Source: Flexithrix dorotheae DSM 6795
Lineage (GTDB): Bacteria > Bacteroidota > Bacteroidia > Cytophagales > Flammeovirgaceae
Length of the DNA stretch: 64,000 nt
NCBI RefSeq assembly: GCF_000379765.1
Contig: NZ_KB903434.1
Coordinates: forward strand, 62,001 to 126,000
Reading direction: 5' to 3'
Numbering within the stretch: position 1 is the first letter of the stretch; every line of letters starts with the position of its first letter. The translations under genes were made by a program, and so were the position numbers. Below, in pieces: positions 7,477-16,860 of this stretch. The notes under the pieces were generated by a model. That model had not been told where the DNA came from. It saw nothing but the letters and a program-made list of their open reading frames with translations, and did not search any database.

Positions 7477-8538
7477 ATGAAATTTTACGATTACCACATT
7501 AATGATTTTTTACTTGATGAGGCATTCATTGACTGGGTAAAAACCGGGCGACCATATGAAGAGTTGCAAAACTGGATTTTGGAAAATCCGGAAAATATTG
7601 AAAAGGTAAATAAAGCCAAATCCTTAGTACAATCAATTTCATTTAATGAATTAACATTTTCGGACAGAGAAAAAAACTTATTATTTGCGAGTATAGAACA
7701 AGGCACTAAAAGGTCTTTTTTAACTACCGAAAAAGGAGGCTTCAAATTTTGGCGATTAAGCCAAATAGCCGCAGCGGTAGTAATTATGACCCTAAGTGGA
7801 GTTTTTCTTTATCGAAACCTGAATTCCCTGGGAACAGAAGAAACTGATCTGGTAGCTGAAAATACTGCTCCTGAGATGGTTGAAAAATTTAGCCCAAAAG
7901 GAGTAAAAACTTCTCTGGTCCTTATGGATGGTACCAGTGTGAAACTGAATGCCGATTCCAAACTGACATTTCCCCAATCTTTTGGTAATAATAAACGAGA
8001 AGTTTTTTTGGAAGGAGAAGCTTTTTTTGATGTTTCCAAAGATGAAAATCGTCCTTTTATTATCAATACAGGCAAAGTAAAAACTACGGTGCTGGGCACT
8101 TCTTTTAATATTAAAGCTTTTCCTGAAGATGAAGATGTACAGGTTGCTGTAGCCAGTGGAAAAGTGGCAGTTGCCTATCAGGAAGAAACTTCAGATAACA
8201 ATGTAAATCCCAGTCAGGAATTATTCCTTTTACCGGAGGAAATGAGCACCTTTAGCAAGAAGGACAGACGACTGGTGAAAAGTGAATTTGACAGAAAACA
8301 AGTCCTTTCCTGGAAAGACAATATCCTGTATTTCGAAAATGCAAGTTTTGAAGAAGTGAAGGAGAAACTGGAGAGATGGTATGGAGTAAATTTTCTGCTA
8401 AAGGGAAAACCTTTGGAAAGTGAGTTTGAAGGAGAATTTCACAATGAGTCCTTAAAGGCTGTGCTTGAAGGACTTAGCTTCTCTGTAAAGTTCGACTTTT
8501 TAATTGAGGATAAGATAGTGACAATAATTAACAAATAG
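7477..8538 (+). CDS. FecR-family anti-sigma factor of the SusCD locus
   Basis: A 353-residue protein from the ATG at 7477 (MKFYDYHINDFLLDEAFIDW, a typical FecR N-terminus). One membrane helix lies at about 92-114 (IAAAVVIMTLSGVFLY). A periplasmic FecR domain follows at about 130-235 (LMDGTSVKLNADSKLTFPQ, EVFLEGEAFFDVSKDENRPF, VLGTSFNI), then the small C-terminal domain (LERWYGVNFLL) near 300-353. It should receive the signal from the STN domain of the SusC protein encoded next. Its ECF sigma partner is not adjacent, since lepB lies upstream on the other strand. The sigma gene at 738 is the only ECF gene in the window, but pairing with it is speculative. Confidence 0.93.
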   Translation: MKFYDYHINDFLLDEAFIDWVKTGRPYEELQNWILENPENIEKVNKAKSLVQSISFNELTFSDREKNLLFASIEQGTKRSFLTTEKGGFKFWRLSQIAAAVVIMTLSGVFLYRNLNSLGTEETDLVAENTAPEMVEKFSPKGVKTSLVLMDGTSVKLNADSKLTFPQSFGNNKREVFLEGEAFFDVSKDENRPFIINTGKVKTTVLGTSFNIKAFPEDEDVQVAVASGKVAVAYQEETSDNNVNPSQELFLLPEEMSTFSKKDRRLVKSEFDRKQVLSWKDNILYFENASFEEVKEKLERWYGVNFLLKGKPLESEFEGEFHNESLKAVLEGLSFSVKFDFLIEDKIVTIINK

Positions 8539-8616
8539 TTTTTTAACTGATTATCATAATAATTAACTAAAAGTAAATATAAAATGAAAACACACCCCAA
8601 CTCAAGCTAAAAAAGA

Positions 8617-8645
8617 AAAGCCGGCTATGGGAAGTAGCCAGCTTT
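8617..8645 (+). promoter_or_regulatory. Leader hairpin between fecR and susC
   Basis: Arms 8617-8627 and 8635-8645 form an 11-bp stem with one C-A mismatch around a 7-nt loop. It lies in the 220-nt gap between fecR and the SusC-like gene and is not followed by a long T-run. It is probably an intercistronic stability or attenuation element that separates low fecR from high susC expression. Confidence 0.4.
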
Positions 8646-8758
8646 AAGTCTTTCTTATCAATTATTCGATTTGCCAAAATTTGGGAAGGTCTTGGCTTTT
8701 CGAGATTGAGTAAGAATGCGTCTTTGAATTTTTTCGTCAATCAAAAACATATAAAAAT

Positions 8759-11700
8759 ATGAAATTGAAACTACTAAGACAAATCTTGATTATGTCCAGG
8801 TATTTATTTTATGGTATAATTTTCCAATGCCTCATGGCCGGCTTACTGATCGCCAAAGAAAGTAACGCCCAAAGAAAAAGTATCGAAGAAGTAATTTTGA
8901 GTGTAGATTTAAAAAATGCCACTTTGAAAGAGGCTTTTGCACTCATCGCGAATAAAACTGATTTTAAATTCGCCTATGATAACAGGAAAATTGATACAAA
9001 TCAGAGAATTAGCACCGCCATCGAAAATGAATCTCTTGCGGATTTATTGAGACACATCTCCAAAAGCTCAGACCTTCGGTTCAAAAGGGTAAACGATAAT
9101 ATTTTTGTAAGTAAGAAAAATATATTTGAAGCACCTGTTGCAGAAGAACTGGAAGATAATTTCGAAATACTTCAGACAGTGATTTCCGGTACTGTAATAA
9201 GTGGGGAAGATGACCTGCCACTGCCCGGTGTGAGTGTAATTATAAAAGGAACTTCAACGGGTACTACCACCGATTTGGATGGAAAATTTTCCCTAAATGT
9301 TGAAGAGAGTTCTGTCCTGTCTTTTAGTTATATCGGGTTTGAAACCCAGGAAATAGAAGTAGGTAACAGATCAACCTTCAATATCACTTTGAAGCCAGAC
9401 TTGGCTCAATTGGATGAAGTCGTGGTAGTGGGGTATGGTACTGTAAAGAAAAGTGATTTAACCGGTTCTGTGTCTTCCGTTAAGTCTGAAGATTTAACTG
9501 CTTATCCCGCCATAGGAACTGTTCAGGCATTGCAGGGCCGGGCTGCTGGTGTGCAGATTACATCCAACAATGGTGAGCCTGGCGCCTCATATAAAGTAAG
9601 AGTAAGGGGAGGAACTTCTATTAATGCCAGTAGTGATCCTATTTATGTAGTAGATGGATTTGTGGGTGCAGCTTTACCACCACCAGAAGATATTGAGTCT
9701 ATTGAAGTATTAAAAGATGCTTCTGCAACTGCAATTTATGGTTCCAGAGGAGCCAATGGTGTAATCATGGTTACCACAAAAAGAGGAAAAGCAGGAAAAA
9801 CTAATGTAGATTTTAATGCTTCTTACTCTGTACAGAATGAGATCAACAGACTTGAACTTTTAAAGCCAGATGATTTTGTAAATTATATACAGGAAGCCAG
9901 TGACAATCCTAATTTCACTTCATTGGGCTCCAATACCGACTGGCAGGATGTTATTTTCCAACCTGGAAATATCCAAAACTACCAGTTAGGTTTATCAGGT
10001 GGTTCTGATAATGTCAATTATTATGTATCTGGTACCCTCTACGATCAGAAAGGTATTATTATCAATTCTGGATATAAGCGATATTCGGTTACTAGTAATA
10101 TTGATATTAAGGCAAGTGAAAAATTTAAATTTGGTTTAAACCTTTTTGCCAGGAGAACAGATAAGGAAGGAGCGAGAACCCAGGAAGGGTCTGGTGGTGC
10201 AAATAACTCTGGTGTAGTAGCTGCAGCCTTTAAAATGGGACCAGACCAGCCAATTAGAAATTCCAATGGAGTTTATACCCTTGCAAGACTAAGTGATCCA
10301 CACGATAATGCTTATGCCATCGCTACTGAGTATGTTAATGAAAATGTAACCGACAGGTTTCAGGGAAATTTATACGGAGAATACGACATTTTCAAGGACC
10401 TGAAATTTAGGTTAACACTTGGTGCAAGCTCTGATAATGGAAGAACAGGTGAATATACTCCAACTGTATTGCAAGGAGGTGCAGGAGTTGGTGGGGATGG
10501 AAGAATTAATTCCTATAAAAACTCACTACTGTTAAATGAAAACTATTTGACATACAATAAAGATATTGGTAATCATAACTTTTCTGTAATGGCTGGTTAT
10601 TCTTATCAAAAATCCAGAAATGAAAGCTGGGGCGGTAGAGGTCAGGGATTTCCCACCGATGCCGGATTATACTGGAACCTGGATGGTTCAGCAGTTTGGC
10701 AAAGTCCAAACTCAAACCTAAATGAATGGGAACTATCATCCTGGTACGGTAGGGTAAACTACAATTTCAACAGTAAGTATTTATTGACTTTTAATGCCAG
10801 ATATGATGGTTCTTCTGTATTCAGTGAAGGAAAAAAATGGGCATTCTTCCCTTCAGGTGCATTTGCCTGGAATATGAAAGAAGAAAACTTCATGAATGGA
10901 TTGGATGTAGTAAGTAACTGGAAATGGAGAGTGAGTTATGGTTTAACCGGAAATAGAGCAATCGGACCATACCAAACATTAGCACAATTGAGTCCTGTGT
11001 TAACAGTACAGAATGGAGCTCCTGTAAATGCCGTTGCCCCCACTTCTGTAGCTAACAGAGATTTATCTTGGGAAACCACCGCACAATTTGATATTGGAAT
11101 AGATGTAGGTTTACTAGAAGATAGAATTAACATAATTATGGATTACTATGCCATGGAGACTAGTGATTTGCTATTTAGTGTACCACTTCCAGAATATTCT
11201 GGTTATGGCAGCCAGTTAAAAAACATTGGTAAAGTAGAAAACAAAGGATTTGAATTTACCCTAAGTTCAAGAAATTTAGTTGGGGAATTTAAGTGGAATA
11301 TGGATTTTAATATTTCTGCCAACAGAAATAAGGTGCTTGAGCTGCCAAACGGTGGTATCGATATTCAATATGCCTCCGGACCTGGCCACATGGTAGGTTT
11401 GGGTAATACTCAGATTCTAAGGGAAGGAGAACCTGTTGGTTCATTCTTCGGCTGGATTTATGACGGACCATATCAGGATGGTGACGAAATTTTACCCGGA
11501 GGTGGATTCGAGACTGAAGTTGGAGGAGAAAAATACAGGGATATTGATGGCACAAAGGATGAAAATGGAGATTTAACTGGCGTGCCAGATGGTCAACTAA
11601 ATGCTGATGACCGAACGATCATAGGTGATCCAAATCCAAATTTTATCTGGGGATTCAATAATGACTTTAGCTATAAAGGTTTTGATTTAAATATTTTCTT

Positions 11701-12139
11701 CCAGGCTTCACAGGGTAATGATATTTACAGCTATACCCTAATGGAACTTGATCTGATGGCAGGTAGAAACAATGCAACTACTGCAGCTTTAAACCGATGG
11801 ACTCCTCAAAATACCAATACAGATGTGCCTAAGGCTTTTGGAGGAAGAAGTAGAAGAGCTTCTACCAGATGGATTTACGATGGATCATTTGTAAGACTTA
11901 AAAACCTGGCCTTAGGGTACAACTTCCCAACCCAAATTACAGAAAAAATGGGAATCCGAAAATTCAGGTTGTATGTGAGTGCTCAAAATATCCTGACTTT
12001 CACAGACTACGAAGGTTATGATCCTGAAGTAAATTACAGAACTGATGGTTCCACTAATGGTAACAGAAACCTTGGTTTGGATTATGCCAGCTATCCGAAT
12101 GCTAAATCTTACACAGTAGGCTTAAACATCGGATTCTAA
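8759..12139 (+). CDS. SusC/RagA-family TonB-linked outer-membrane transporter with STN domain
   Basis: A 1126-residue outer-membrane receptor that imports oligosaccharides with energy from TonB. Domains in order: signal peptide (to about 38, ending SNAQ), STN domain (about 50-110, DLKNATLKEAFALIANKTDF), carboxypeptidase-regulatory-like domain (about 140-212, LPLPGVSVIIKGTSTGT), the SusC signature near 218 (LDEVVVVGYGT), plug domain (to about 335, VRVRGGTSINASSDPIYVVD) and a beta-barrel ending in a C-terminal Phe (VGLNIGF). The STN domain marks it as a transducer that signals to the FecR protein upstream. A SusD gene follows within 40 nt. The substrate is not readable from the sequence; the GH105 gene downstream suggests unsaturated uronic-acid oligosaccharides. 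Confidence 0.96.
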   Translation: MKLKLLRQILIMSRYLFYGIIFQCLMAGLLIAKESNAQRKSIEEVILSVDLKNATLKEAFALIANKTDFKFAYDNRKIDTNQRISTAIENESLADLLRHISKSSDLRFKRVNDNIFVSKKNIFEAPVAEELEDNFEILQTVISGTVISGEDDLPLPGVSVIIKGTSTGTTTDLDGKFSLNVEESSVLSFSYIGFETQEIEVGNRSTFNITLKPDLAQLDEVVVVGYGTVKKSDLTGSVSSVKSEDLTAYPAIGTVQALQGRAAGVQITSNNGEPGASYKVRVRGGTSINASSDPIYVVDGFVGAALPPPEDIESIEVLKDASATAIYGSRGANGVIMVTTKRGKAGKTNVDFNASYSVQNEINRLELLKPDDFVNYIQEASDNPNFTSLGSNTDWQDVIFQPGNIQNYQLGLSGGSDNVNYYVSGTLYDQKGIIINSGYKRYSVTSNIDIKASEKFKFGLNLFARRTDKEGARTQEGSGGANNSGVVAAAFKMGPDQPIRNSNGVYTLARLSDPHDNAYAIATEYVNENVTDRFQGNLYGEYDIFKDLKFRLTLGASSDNGRTGEYTPTVLQGGAGVGGDGRINSYKNSLLLNENYLTYNKDIGNHNFSVMAGYSYQKSRNESWGGRGQGFPTDAGLYWNLDGSAVWQSPNSNLNEWELSSWYGRVNYNFNSKYLLTFNARYDGSSVFSEGKKWAFFPSGAFAWNMKEENFMNGLDVVSNWKWRVSYGLTGNRAIGPYQTLAQLSPVLTVQNGAPVNAVAPTSVANRDLSWETTAQFDIGIDVGLLEDRINIIMDYYAMETSDLLFSVPLPEYSGYGSQLKNIGKVENKGFEFTLSSRNLVGEFKWNMDFNISANRNKVLELPNGGIDIQYASGPGHMVGLGNTQILREGEPVGSFFGWIYDGPYQDGDEILPGGGFETEVGGEKYRDIDGTKDENGDLTGVPDGQLNADDRTIIGDPNPNFIWGFNNDFSYKGFDLNIFFQASQGNDIYSYTLMELDLMAGRNNATTAALNRWTPQNTNTDVPKAFGGRSRRASTRWIYDGSFVRLKNLALGYNFPTQITEKMGIRKFRLYVSAQNILTFTDYEGYDPEVNYRTDGSTNGNRNLGLDYASYPNAKSYTVGLNIGF

Positions 12140-12173
12140 GCAAATGATTTCTCGAATTAAACAAGGAAAGAAA

Positions 12174-13694
12174 ATGAAAAAAACACTTTATAGATCAATA
12201 TTATTAGGATTGTTAGTTACAGCTTTTAGCTGTACAGATCTGGTTGAAGAACCAGTGGGTTTACTTGCGCCTGAAGCCTTTTTCAAAACTCCGAAAGATG
12301 TAGAAACAGGTGTATTAGGTACATATGCACACATTGCCAACGAGCAGTTTTACGGAAGAAAATTAGTGCTCAGTTTATTGCTGAGAGGCGATATGGCAGA
12401 TATTGGAGATCGAAATACTCCCGGTAGAAGACAGCAGGTCAATGACTTCAATATGGATTCCAATAATGGTATGGTAACCGCTTTTTGGCCCAGAGCTTAT
12501 AAAATAATTGGTGCAGCAAATGCTGGCATTGCAGGTGCGAAAATTGTTGCTGAACCAGCAGAAGAGATAAATGCTTTGGAGGCAGAAGCCAGATTTATCA
12601 GAGCTTTCACTTATTATCATTTGGTAAGAATTTTTGGGGATATTCCTTATATTGATTTCTTCATTGAAAACCCAGAAGAAGTAAAAGATATAGCCAAAGC
12701 TCCTGCCGCTCAGGTTTATGAGGCTATAATTTCCGATTTGGAATATGCTAAGCAAAATTTACCAGATGAATATCCTGCAAGCATCAGGTCCAGGCCAACT
12801 AAAGGTACTGCAGCAGCTTATTTAGCTTCTGTCCACCTTACCTTAGGGGATAGTCAAAAAGCTTATGATGAAGCCAAATATGTAATTGATAACAAGGGGA
12901 CTTTCGGTTATGGTTTAATGGAAGATTTTGCGCTGTTGTTTGATGGTTCCAATGCAGACGGACTTGCCGAACATATATTTGTCATCGATTTTCTAGGGCA
13001 GGTTACCGGAGGTGACAATGCACAAACTGACTGGATGGGCCCAATAACAGGTGTTAGGAGTGTTAAATTACCAAATACCAATGAAGGTTGGAGTGTAGCT
13101 GTTCCTTCCATGGATGTATTTGATAATTGGGATGAAAGGGATTACAGAAAGGAGGTAAGTTTTATTGATTCTGCCTATATCGGTGATGAATTAGTAGGAT
13201 ATGACCAATTTGCGCCTAACCACGGTTCTCCAAGGCCTCATATTGGAAAATATTGGGGACCTTGTGGGCTTTCAAGAGGAGATTGCGGACAGTCTGATAA
13301 TAACTATTCAGCGATGAGATATGCTGAGGTTTTACTTATTGCTGCTGAAGCGGCTAATAACCTTGGAAATACAGGAGATGCCATTGACTTTATTAACCAA
13401 ATCAGGGCAAGGGCAAGAAACTGGGCTGGTACTCAGGTAGATTTCCCTGCTGATGTAACAGCAGGTGGTGATTTGACTGAAATCATCCGGGAAGAAAGAA
13501 GATTAGAATTAGCCTTTGAATACAAAAGATGGTACGATATCAAAAGATGGAATATTGGCGATAACGTATTTAAGGGAGCTTCTTCTCTTGAACCTCATGA
13601 AAATTTTGATTCAAGCAGGGATTATTTTTTCCCATTACCCCAGGACGAGTTGGATAGAAATGTCAATCTTAAACCTCAAAACCCTGGCTACTAA
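12174..13694 (+). CDS. SusD/RagB-family glycan-binding lipoprotein
   Basis: About 506 residues from the ATG at 12174. An in-frame ATG at 12144 would add ten residues ahead of the signal peptide and is less likely. The lipobox cysteine follows LVTAFS, so this is a surface lipoprotein. Family marks include the N-terminal helical region (EPVGLLAPEAFFKTPKDVE, ARFIRAFTYYHLVRIFGDIP), the TPR-like core (GTAAAYLASVHLTLGD), the C-terminal segment (YAEVLLIAAEAAN, REERRLELAFEYKRWYDIKR) and the closing motif LKPQNPGY. It forms the lid of the SusC transporter and captures glycan at the surface. It follows susC with a 34-nt gap and ends at a strong terminator. Confidence 0.95.
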   Translation: MKKTLYRSILLGLLVTAFSCTDLVEEPVGLLAPEAFFKTPKDVETGVLGTYAHIANEQFYGRKLVLSLLLRGDMADIGDRNTPGRRQQVNDFNMDSNNGMVTAFWPRAYKIIGAANAGIAGAKIVAEPAEEINALEAEARFIRAFTYYHLVRIFGDIPYIDFFIENPEEVKDIAKAPAAQVYEAIISDLEYAKQNLPDEYPASIRSRPTKGTAAAYLASVHLTLGDSQKAYDEAKYVIDNKGTFGYGLMEDFALLFDGSNADGLAEHIFVIDFLGQVTGGDNAQTDWMGPITGVRSVKLPNTNEGWSVAVPSMDVFDNWDERDYRKEVSFIDSAYIGDELVGYDQFAPNHGSPRPHIGKYWGPCGLSRGDCGQSDNNYSAMRYAEVLLIAAEAANNLGNTGDAIDFINQIRARARNWAGTQVDFPADVTAGGDLTEIIREERRLELAFEYKRWYDIKRWNIGDNVFKGASSLEPHENFDSSRDYFFPLPQDELDRNVNLKPQNPGY

Positions 13695-13733
13695 TTTCAA
13701 AATAATTCATTTCAAACTTTACTTATCTAAAAA

Positions 13734-13761
13734 AGTCCGGGAGCATTCCCGGGCTTTTTTT
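13734..13761 (+). terminator. Intrinsic terminator after susD
   Basis: A 9-bp stem (13734-13742 with 13747-13755, one G-U pair, loop GCAT) is followed by seven T. It closes the fecR-susC-susD transcript, so the GH105 gene may have its own promoter or depend on readthrough. Confidence 0.9.
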
Positions 13762-13889
13762 ATTTAAAATTCATATTATCTATTATCGCATTCCAAAAAT
13801 TTTGTGGATTATTGACCCAGAGATTTTTTTTGTACTAAAATGAAATTCAGGTACTTATCAACAAATTATTATTATTGACTAAAAAGAAA

Positions 13890-14990
13890 ATGAAGAAGTT
13901 AAATTTTACCCTACTGTTTTTATGCTTTTTTTCAATTATTTATATTGGAAAAGCACAAAATAATGAAGCATTATTTTCAGATAAATCAATTAAGAAGGTA
14001 ATGAAAAGTGTAGCCAACTGGCAACTGGCTAATCCCAAACATGAATCTTATGACTGGACAAATGGTGCATTCTATTCAGGAGTAATGGCCGCCTATAAAA
14101 CAACCGGTTCAAAAAAACTCCTGAAAGCCATGCTTAAAATGGGTGAGGAAAACCAGTGGAAACTGGGGAAAAGACTCCGGCATGCGGATGATCATGCCAT
14201 TGCCCAAACTTATATCGACCTGGCCAATTTAGAAAATGATCCTTCTTATTATGCTCCGTTTAAAGATTCACTTGATAAAATGATGGCAGGCAAGCCAGCA
14301 GTAAAAGGTATTAAAGTAATTGACTGGTGGTGGTGTGATGCCTTATTTATGGCCCCTCCTGCTTATGTGAAACTAAGCAATGCCACTGGTGAGGACAAAT
14401 ACCTGGATTATATGGATCAACTTTACAAAGAGTGTTATGATCTTTTATATGATAAAGAAGAAAATTTGTTTGCCAGAGATTTAGGCTATGTGATTAATGA
14501 AGATGGAACGGGAAAAAGAGAGAAAAATGGGGAGAAGATTTTCTGGTCGAGAGGAAACGGCTGGGTAATGGGTGGATTGGTAAAAGTAATTGAGGAATTG
14601 CCAAAAGATCATAAAACCAGAAATTTTTACATTGATTTATATAAAGAGATGGCTAAAAAAATTGCCAGTATTCAACAAGAAGATGGTTTTTGGAAAGCCA
14701 GCTTGTTAGACCCAAAATCTTATCCAATTGGAGAGTCTAGTGGTACTGGCTTTTATTGCTATGCACTGGCTTGGGGTATTAATAATGGTATGCTAGAGAA
14801 AGCAGAATATTTACCGGTGGTAAAGAAAGCCTGGGTTGCCCTCAATGGTGCAGTTCACCCCAATGGCATGTTGGGTTATACACAACAAATTGGTGCTGAC
14901 CCGAGACCAACCTCCAAAGATAGTTGGGAAGTTTACGGAGCAGGTGCTTTTTTACTGGCTGGAAGTGAAGTGATAAAATTAGAAGAATAA
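13890..14990 (+). CDS. GH105 unsaturated rhamnogalacturonyl/glucuronyl hydrolase
   Basis: About 366 residues from the ATG at 13890; a TTG at 13875 in the same frame is less likely. A signal peptide ends near IGKAQ. The (alpha/alpha)6-barrel marks of the YteR/YesR family are present: WTNGAFYSGVMAAYKTTG, RHADDHAIAQTY, WWWCDALFMAPPAY with Asp150 as the probable catalytic residue, FWSRGNGWVMGGL, and SSGTGFYCYALAWGIN near the C-terminus. The family removes the unsaturated uronic acid left at the non-reducing end by polysaccharide lyases acting on pectin, ulvan or similar polymers. It acts in the periplasm on oligosaccharides imported by the neighbouring SusCD pair. No lyase is present in the window. 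Confidence 0.93.
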   Translation: MKKLNFTLLFLCFFSIIYIGKAQNNEALFSDKSIKKVMKSVANWQLANPKHESYDWTNGAFYSGVMAAYKTTGSKKLLKAMLKMGEENQWKLGKRLRHADDHAIAQTYIDLANLENDPSYYAPFKDSLDKMMAGKPAVKGIKVIDWWWCDALFMAPPAYVKLSNATGEDKYLDYMDQLYKECYDLLYDKEENLFARDLGYVINEDGTGKREKNGEKIFWSRGNGWVMGGLVKVIEELPKDHKTRNFYIDLYKEMAKKIASIQQEDGFWKASLLDPKSYPIGESSGTGFYCYALAWGINNGMLEKAEYLPVVKKAWVALNGAVHPNGMLGYTQQIGADPRPTSKDSWEVYGAGAFLLAGSEVIKLEE

Positions 14991-15015
14991 GGCATTTTAT
15001 TATAGTTGTTTTTAT

Positions 15016-15047
15016 AAGCACTGGGAAATTTTCTCAGTGCTTTTTTA
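15016..15047 (+). terminator. Intrinsic terminator after the GH105 gene
   Basis: Arms AAGCACTG (15016-15023) and CAGTGCTT (15035-15042), then a T-run to 15046. It lies 26 nt past the stop codon. Confidence 0.88.
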
Positions 15048-15345
15048 TTTTTTCAGGAATTCCCAAAGGATTAAATTTTTCATGGAATCTGAACAAAAAC
15101 TGACCATCTTACCTTATATGTAAAAACCATTCATAAAATTAAATTGAGTATTTAATTTAAAAGGACAATTATTTTCACTCAACTTTATTATTTTTATATT
15201 CAAGTGTTTAATTTTTAAACTGCTTGAAGGTAATTTTCGCTTTCTCCTTTTTTTTAGACTACTAAGCAAACTAATCTGATAATACCCATATTGGGAATCT
15301 GCATTTTCCCCATTATAATATTAATCACCAGTAAAGTGCTATCTT
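15048..15345. other. Upstream region of the Deg protease gene
   Basis: About 300 nt of AT-rich sequence after the GH105 terminator. It presumably holds the promoter of the protease gene. No clear TAnnTTTG box, tRNA or mini-ORF was found. Confidence 0.5.
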
Positions 15346-16839
15346 ATGGATCAGAAGAAATATTTAATGACCCTTGTTTTAGCTTCCGTTTTTGGAGGAA
15401 TGATCGCTCTGGCGGGTTTTAACTTTTTCAAGGGAGAAGAAACTCCGGAATCAATTTCCGAAAAGCAAAGTGTTGTATTTTCCAGCTTTGCAAAAAATGG
15501 AAAAAATACCGAATCAACCAGCTACGCAGTCCCTGATGGATTAAATTTTATGACTGCGGCTGAAAGGGTAACACCGGCAGTGGTGCATATCAAAACTATT
15601 TATACCGGTGGAAATGGCAGTGCATGGGAAGAAATGATTCAGGATTTGTGGGGAGAAGGAGATCGGGGACACGGAGGTGGACACAGAATGTCTTCCGGTT
15701 CAGGAGTCATCATTTCCAGCGATGGATACATTGCAACCAATAATCATGTTATTGAAAATGCCTCTATAATTGAGGTAATTTTGGATGATAAAAGGAGTTA
15801 CAGGGCCTCAGTAGTGGGTACAGATCCGACCACCGACCTTGCATTGTTAAAGGTAAAGGAAGATAATTTACCCTTTGTGCCTTATGGTGATTCTGATCAA
15901 GTGAAAACAGGGCAATGGGTATTGGCAGTAGGTAATCCTTTTGATCTTACTTCAACAGTTACTGCAGGAATAGTAAGTGCTAAGGCCAGAAATATTGGCA
16001 TATTAAGATCAAGATCTATCCAGAATTATAATATAGAAGCATTTATCCAAACAGATGCAGCCGTTAATCCCGGAAATAGTGGTGGTGCACTGGTAGATTT
16101 AGATGGAAAATTAATTGGAGTAAATACCGCAATTGCTACCAACACAGGCTCTTTTGCCGGTTATTCTTTTGCTGTTCCGGTTACCCTGGTTAGAAAGGTG
16201 ATGGATGATTTACTGAGTTATGGGGAGGTACAAAGGGCACTTATGGGAGTGAGTATTGAAGATGTAGATGCCAATCTGGTGGAAGAATTGGGTTTGGATA
16301 AAGTAGAGGGAGTGTTCATTATTGGTGTTTCCCCAGATGGAGGAGCAGAGGAAGCGGGAATTAAAGCTGGAGATATCGTAATTGCCATTGATGAAAATGA
16401 AGTGAATAATGTTTCTGCCCTACAGGAACTGGTCGCCAGAAACAGACCCGGTGACAAAATAAATGTAGTGTATAAGCGAAATAATCAACTTTATAATGTG
16501 GATGTTATTCTAAAGAATAAGAACAATGGAGTTGAAATTGTGAAAACTATTCGTGAAGGGGCTACTGAAATTTCAAATCTGGGAGCCGATGTAATGCCAA
16601 TTTCAGAAAGAGACAAAGATATTTTAGGCATAACCTCAGGGCTGAGAATTATTAAATTAAGGGAAGGAAAATTGAGGGAAGCCAGAGTAGAACAAGGTTT
16701 TATCATCACCCATATTGATAAACAACCCATTAAAACAGCAAATGAGCTTATTGCTATTCTGGACAATGCGCAGGGAGAATTCTTAATTGAAGGATATTAC
16801 CCGGAAGGTCAGAAAGTATTTTATGGTTTAAATTTTTAA
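15346..16839 (+). CDS. HtrA/Deg-family periplasmic serine protease with two PDZ domains
   Basis: A 497-residue periplasmic protease and chaperone that degrades misfolded envelope proteins. An N-terminal anchor or signal lies at about 8-27. The trypsin-like domain has His134 (TNNHVIEN), Asp164 (TTDLALLK) and Ser245 (NPGNSGGAL). Two PDZ domains follow, at about 290-385 (GVFIIGVSPDGGAEEAGIKA) and 400-495 (VEQGFIITHIDKQPIKTANE). Length and layout match Do-like DegP/DegQ proteins. A His/Gly-rich loop (GDRGHGGGHRM) sits just before the protease core. The next gene starts 21 nt after the stop codon, suggesting co-transcription. Confidence 0.95.
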   Translation: MDQKKYLMTLVLASVFGGMIALAGFNFFKGEETPESISEKQSVVFSSFAKNGKNTESTSYAVPDGLNFMTAAERVTPAVVHIKTIYTGGNGSAWEEMIQDLWGEGDRGHGGGHRMSSGSGVIISSDGYIATNNHVIENASIIEVILDDKRSYRASVVGTDPTTDLALLKVKEDNLPFVPYGDSDQVKTGQWVLAVGNPFDLTSTVTAGIVSAKARNIGILRSRSIQNYNIEAFIQTDAAVNPGNSGGALVDLDGKLIGVNTAIATNTGSFAGYSFAVPVTLVRKVMDDLLSYGEVQRALMGVSIEDVDANLVEELGLDKVEGVFIIGVSPDGGAEEAGIKAGDIVIAIDENEVNNVSALQELVARNRPGDKINVVYKRNNQLYNVDVILKNKNNGVEIVKTIREGATEISNLGADVMPISERDKDILGITSGLRIIKLREGKLREARVEQGFIITHIDKQPIKTANELIAILDNAQGEFLIEGYYPEGQKVFYGLNF

Positions 16840-16860
16840 AGGAAATATTAAAAACAGTTC

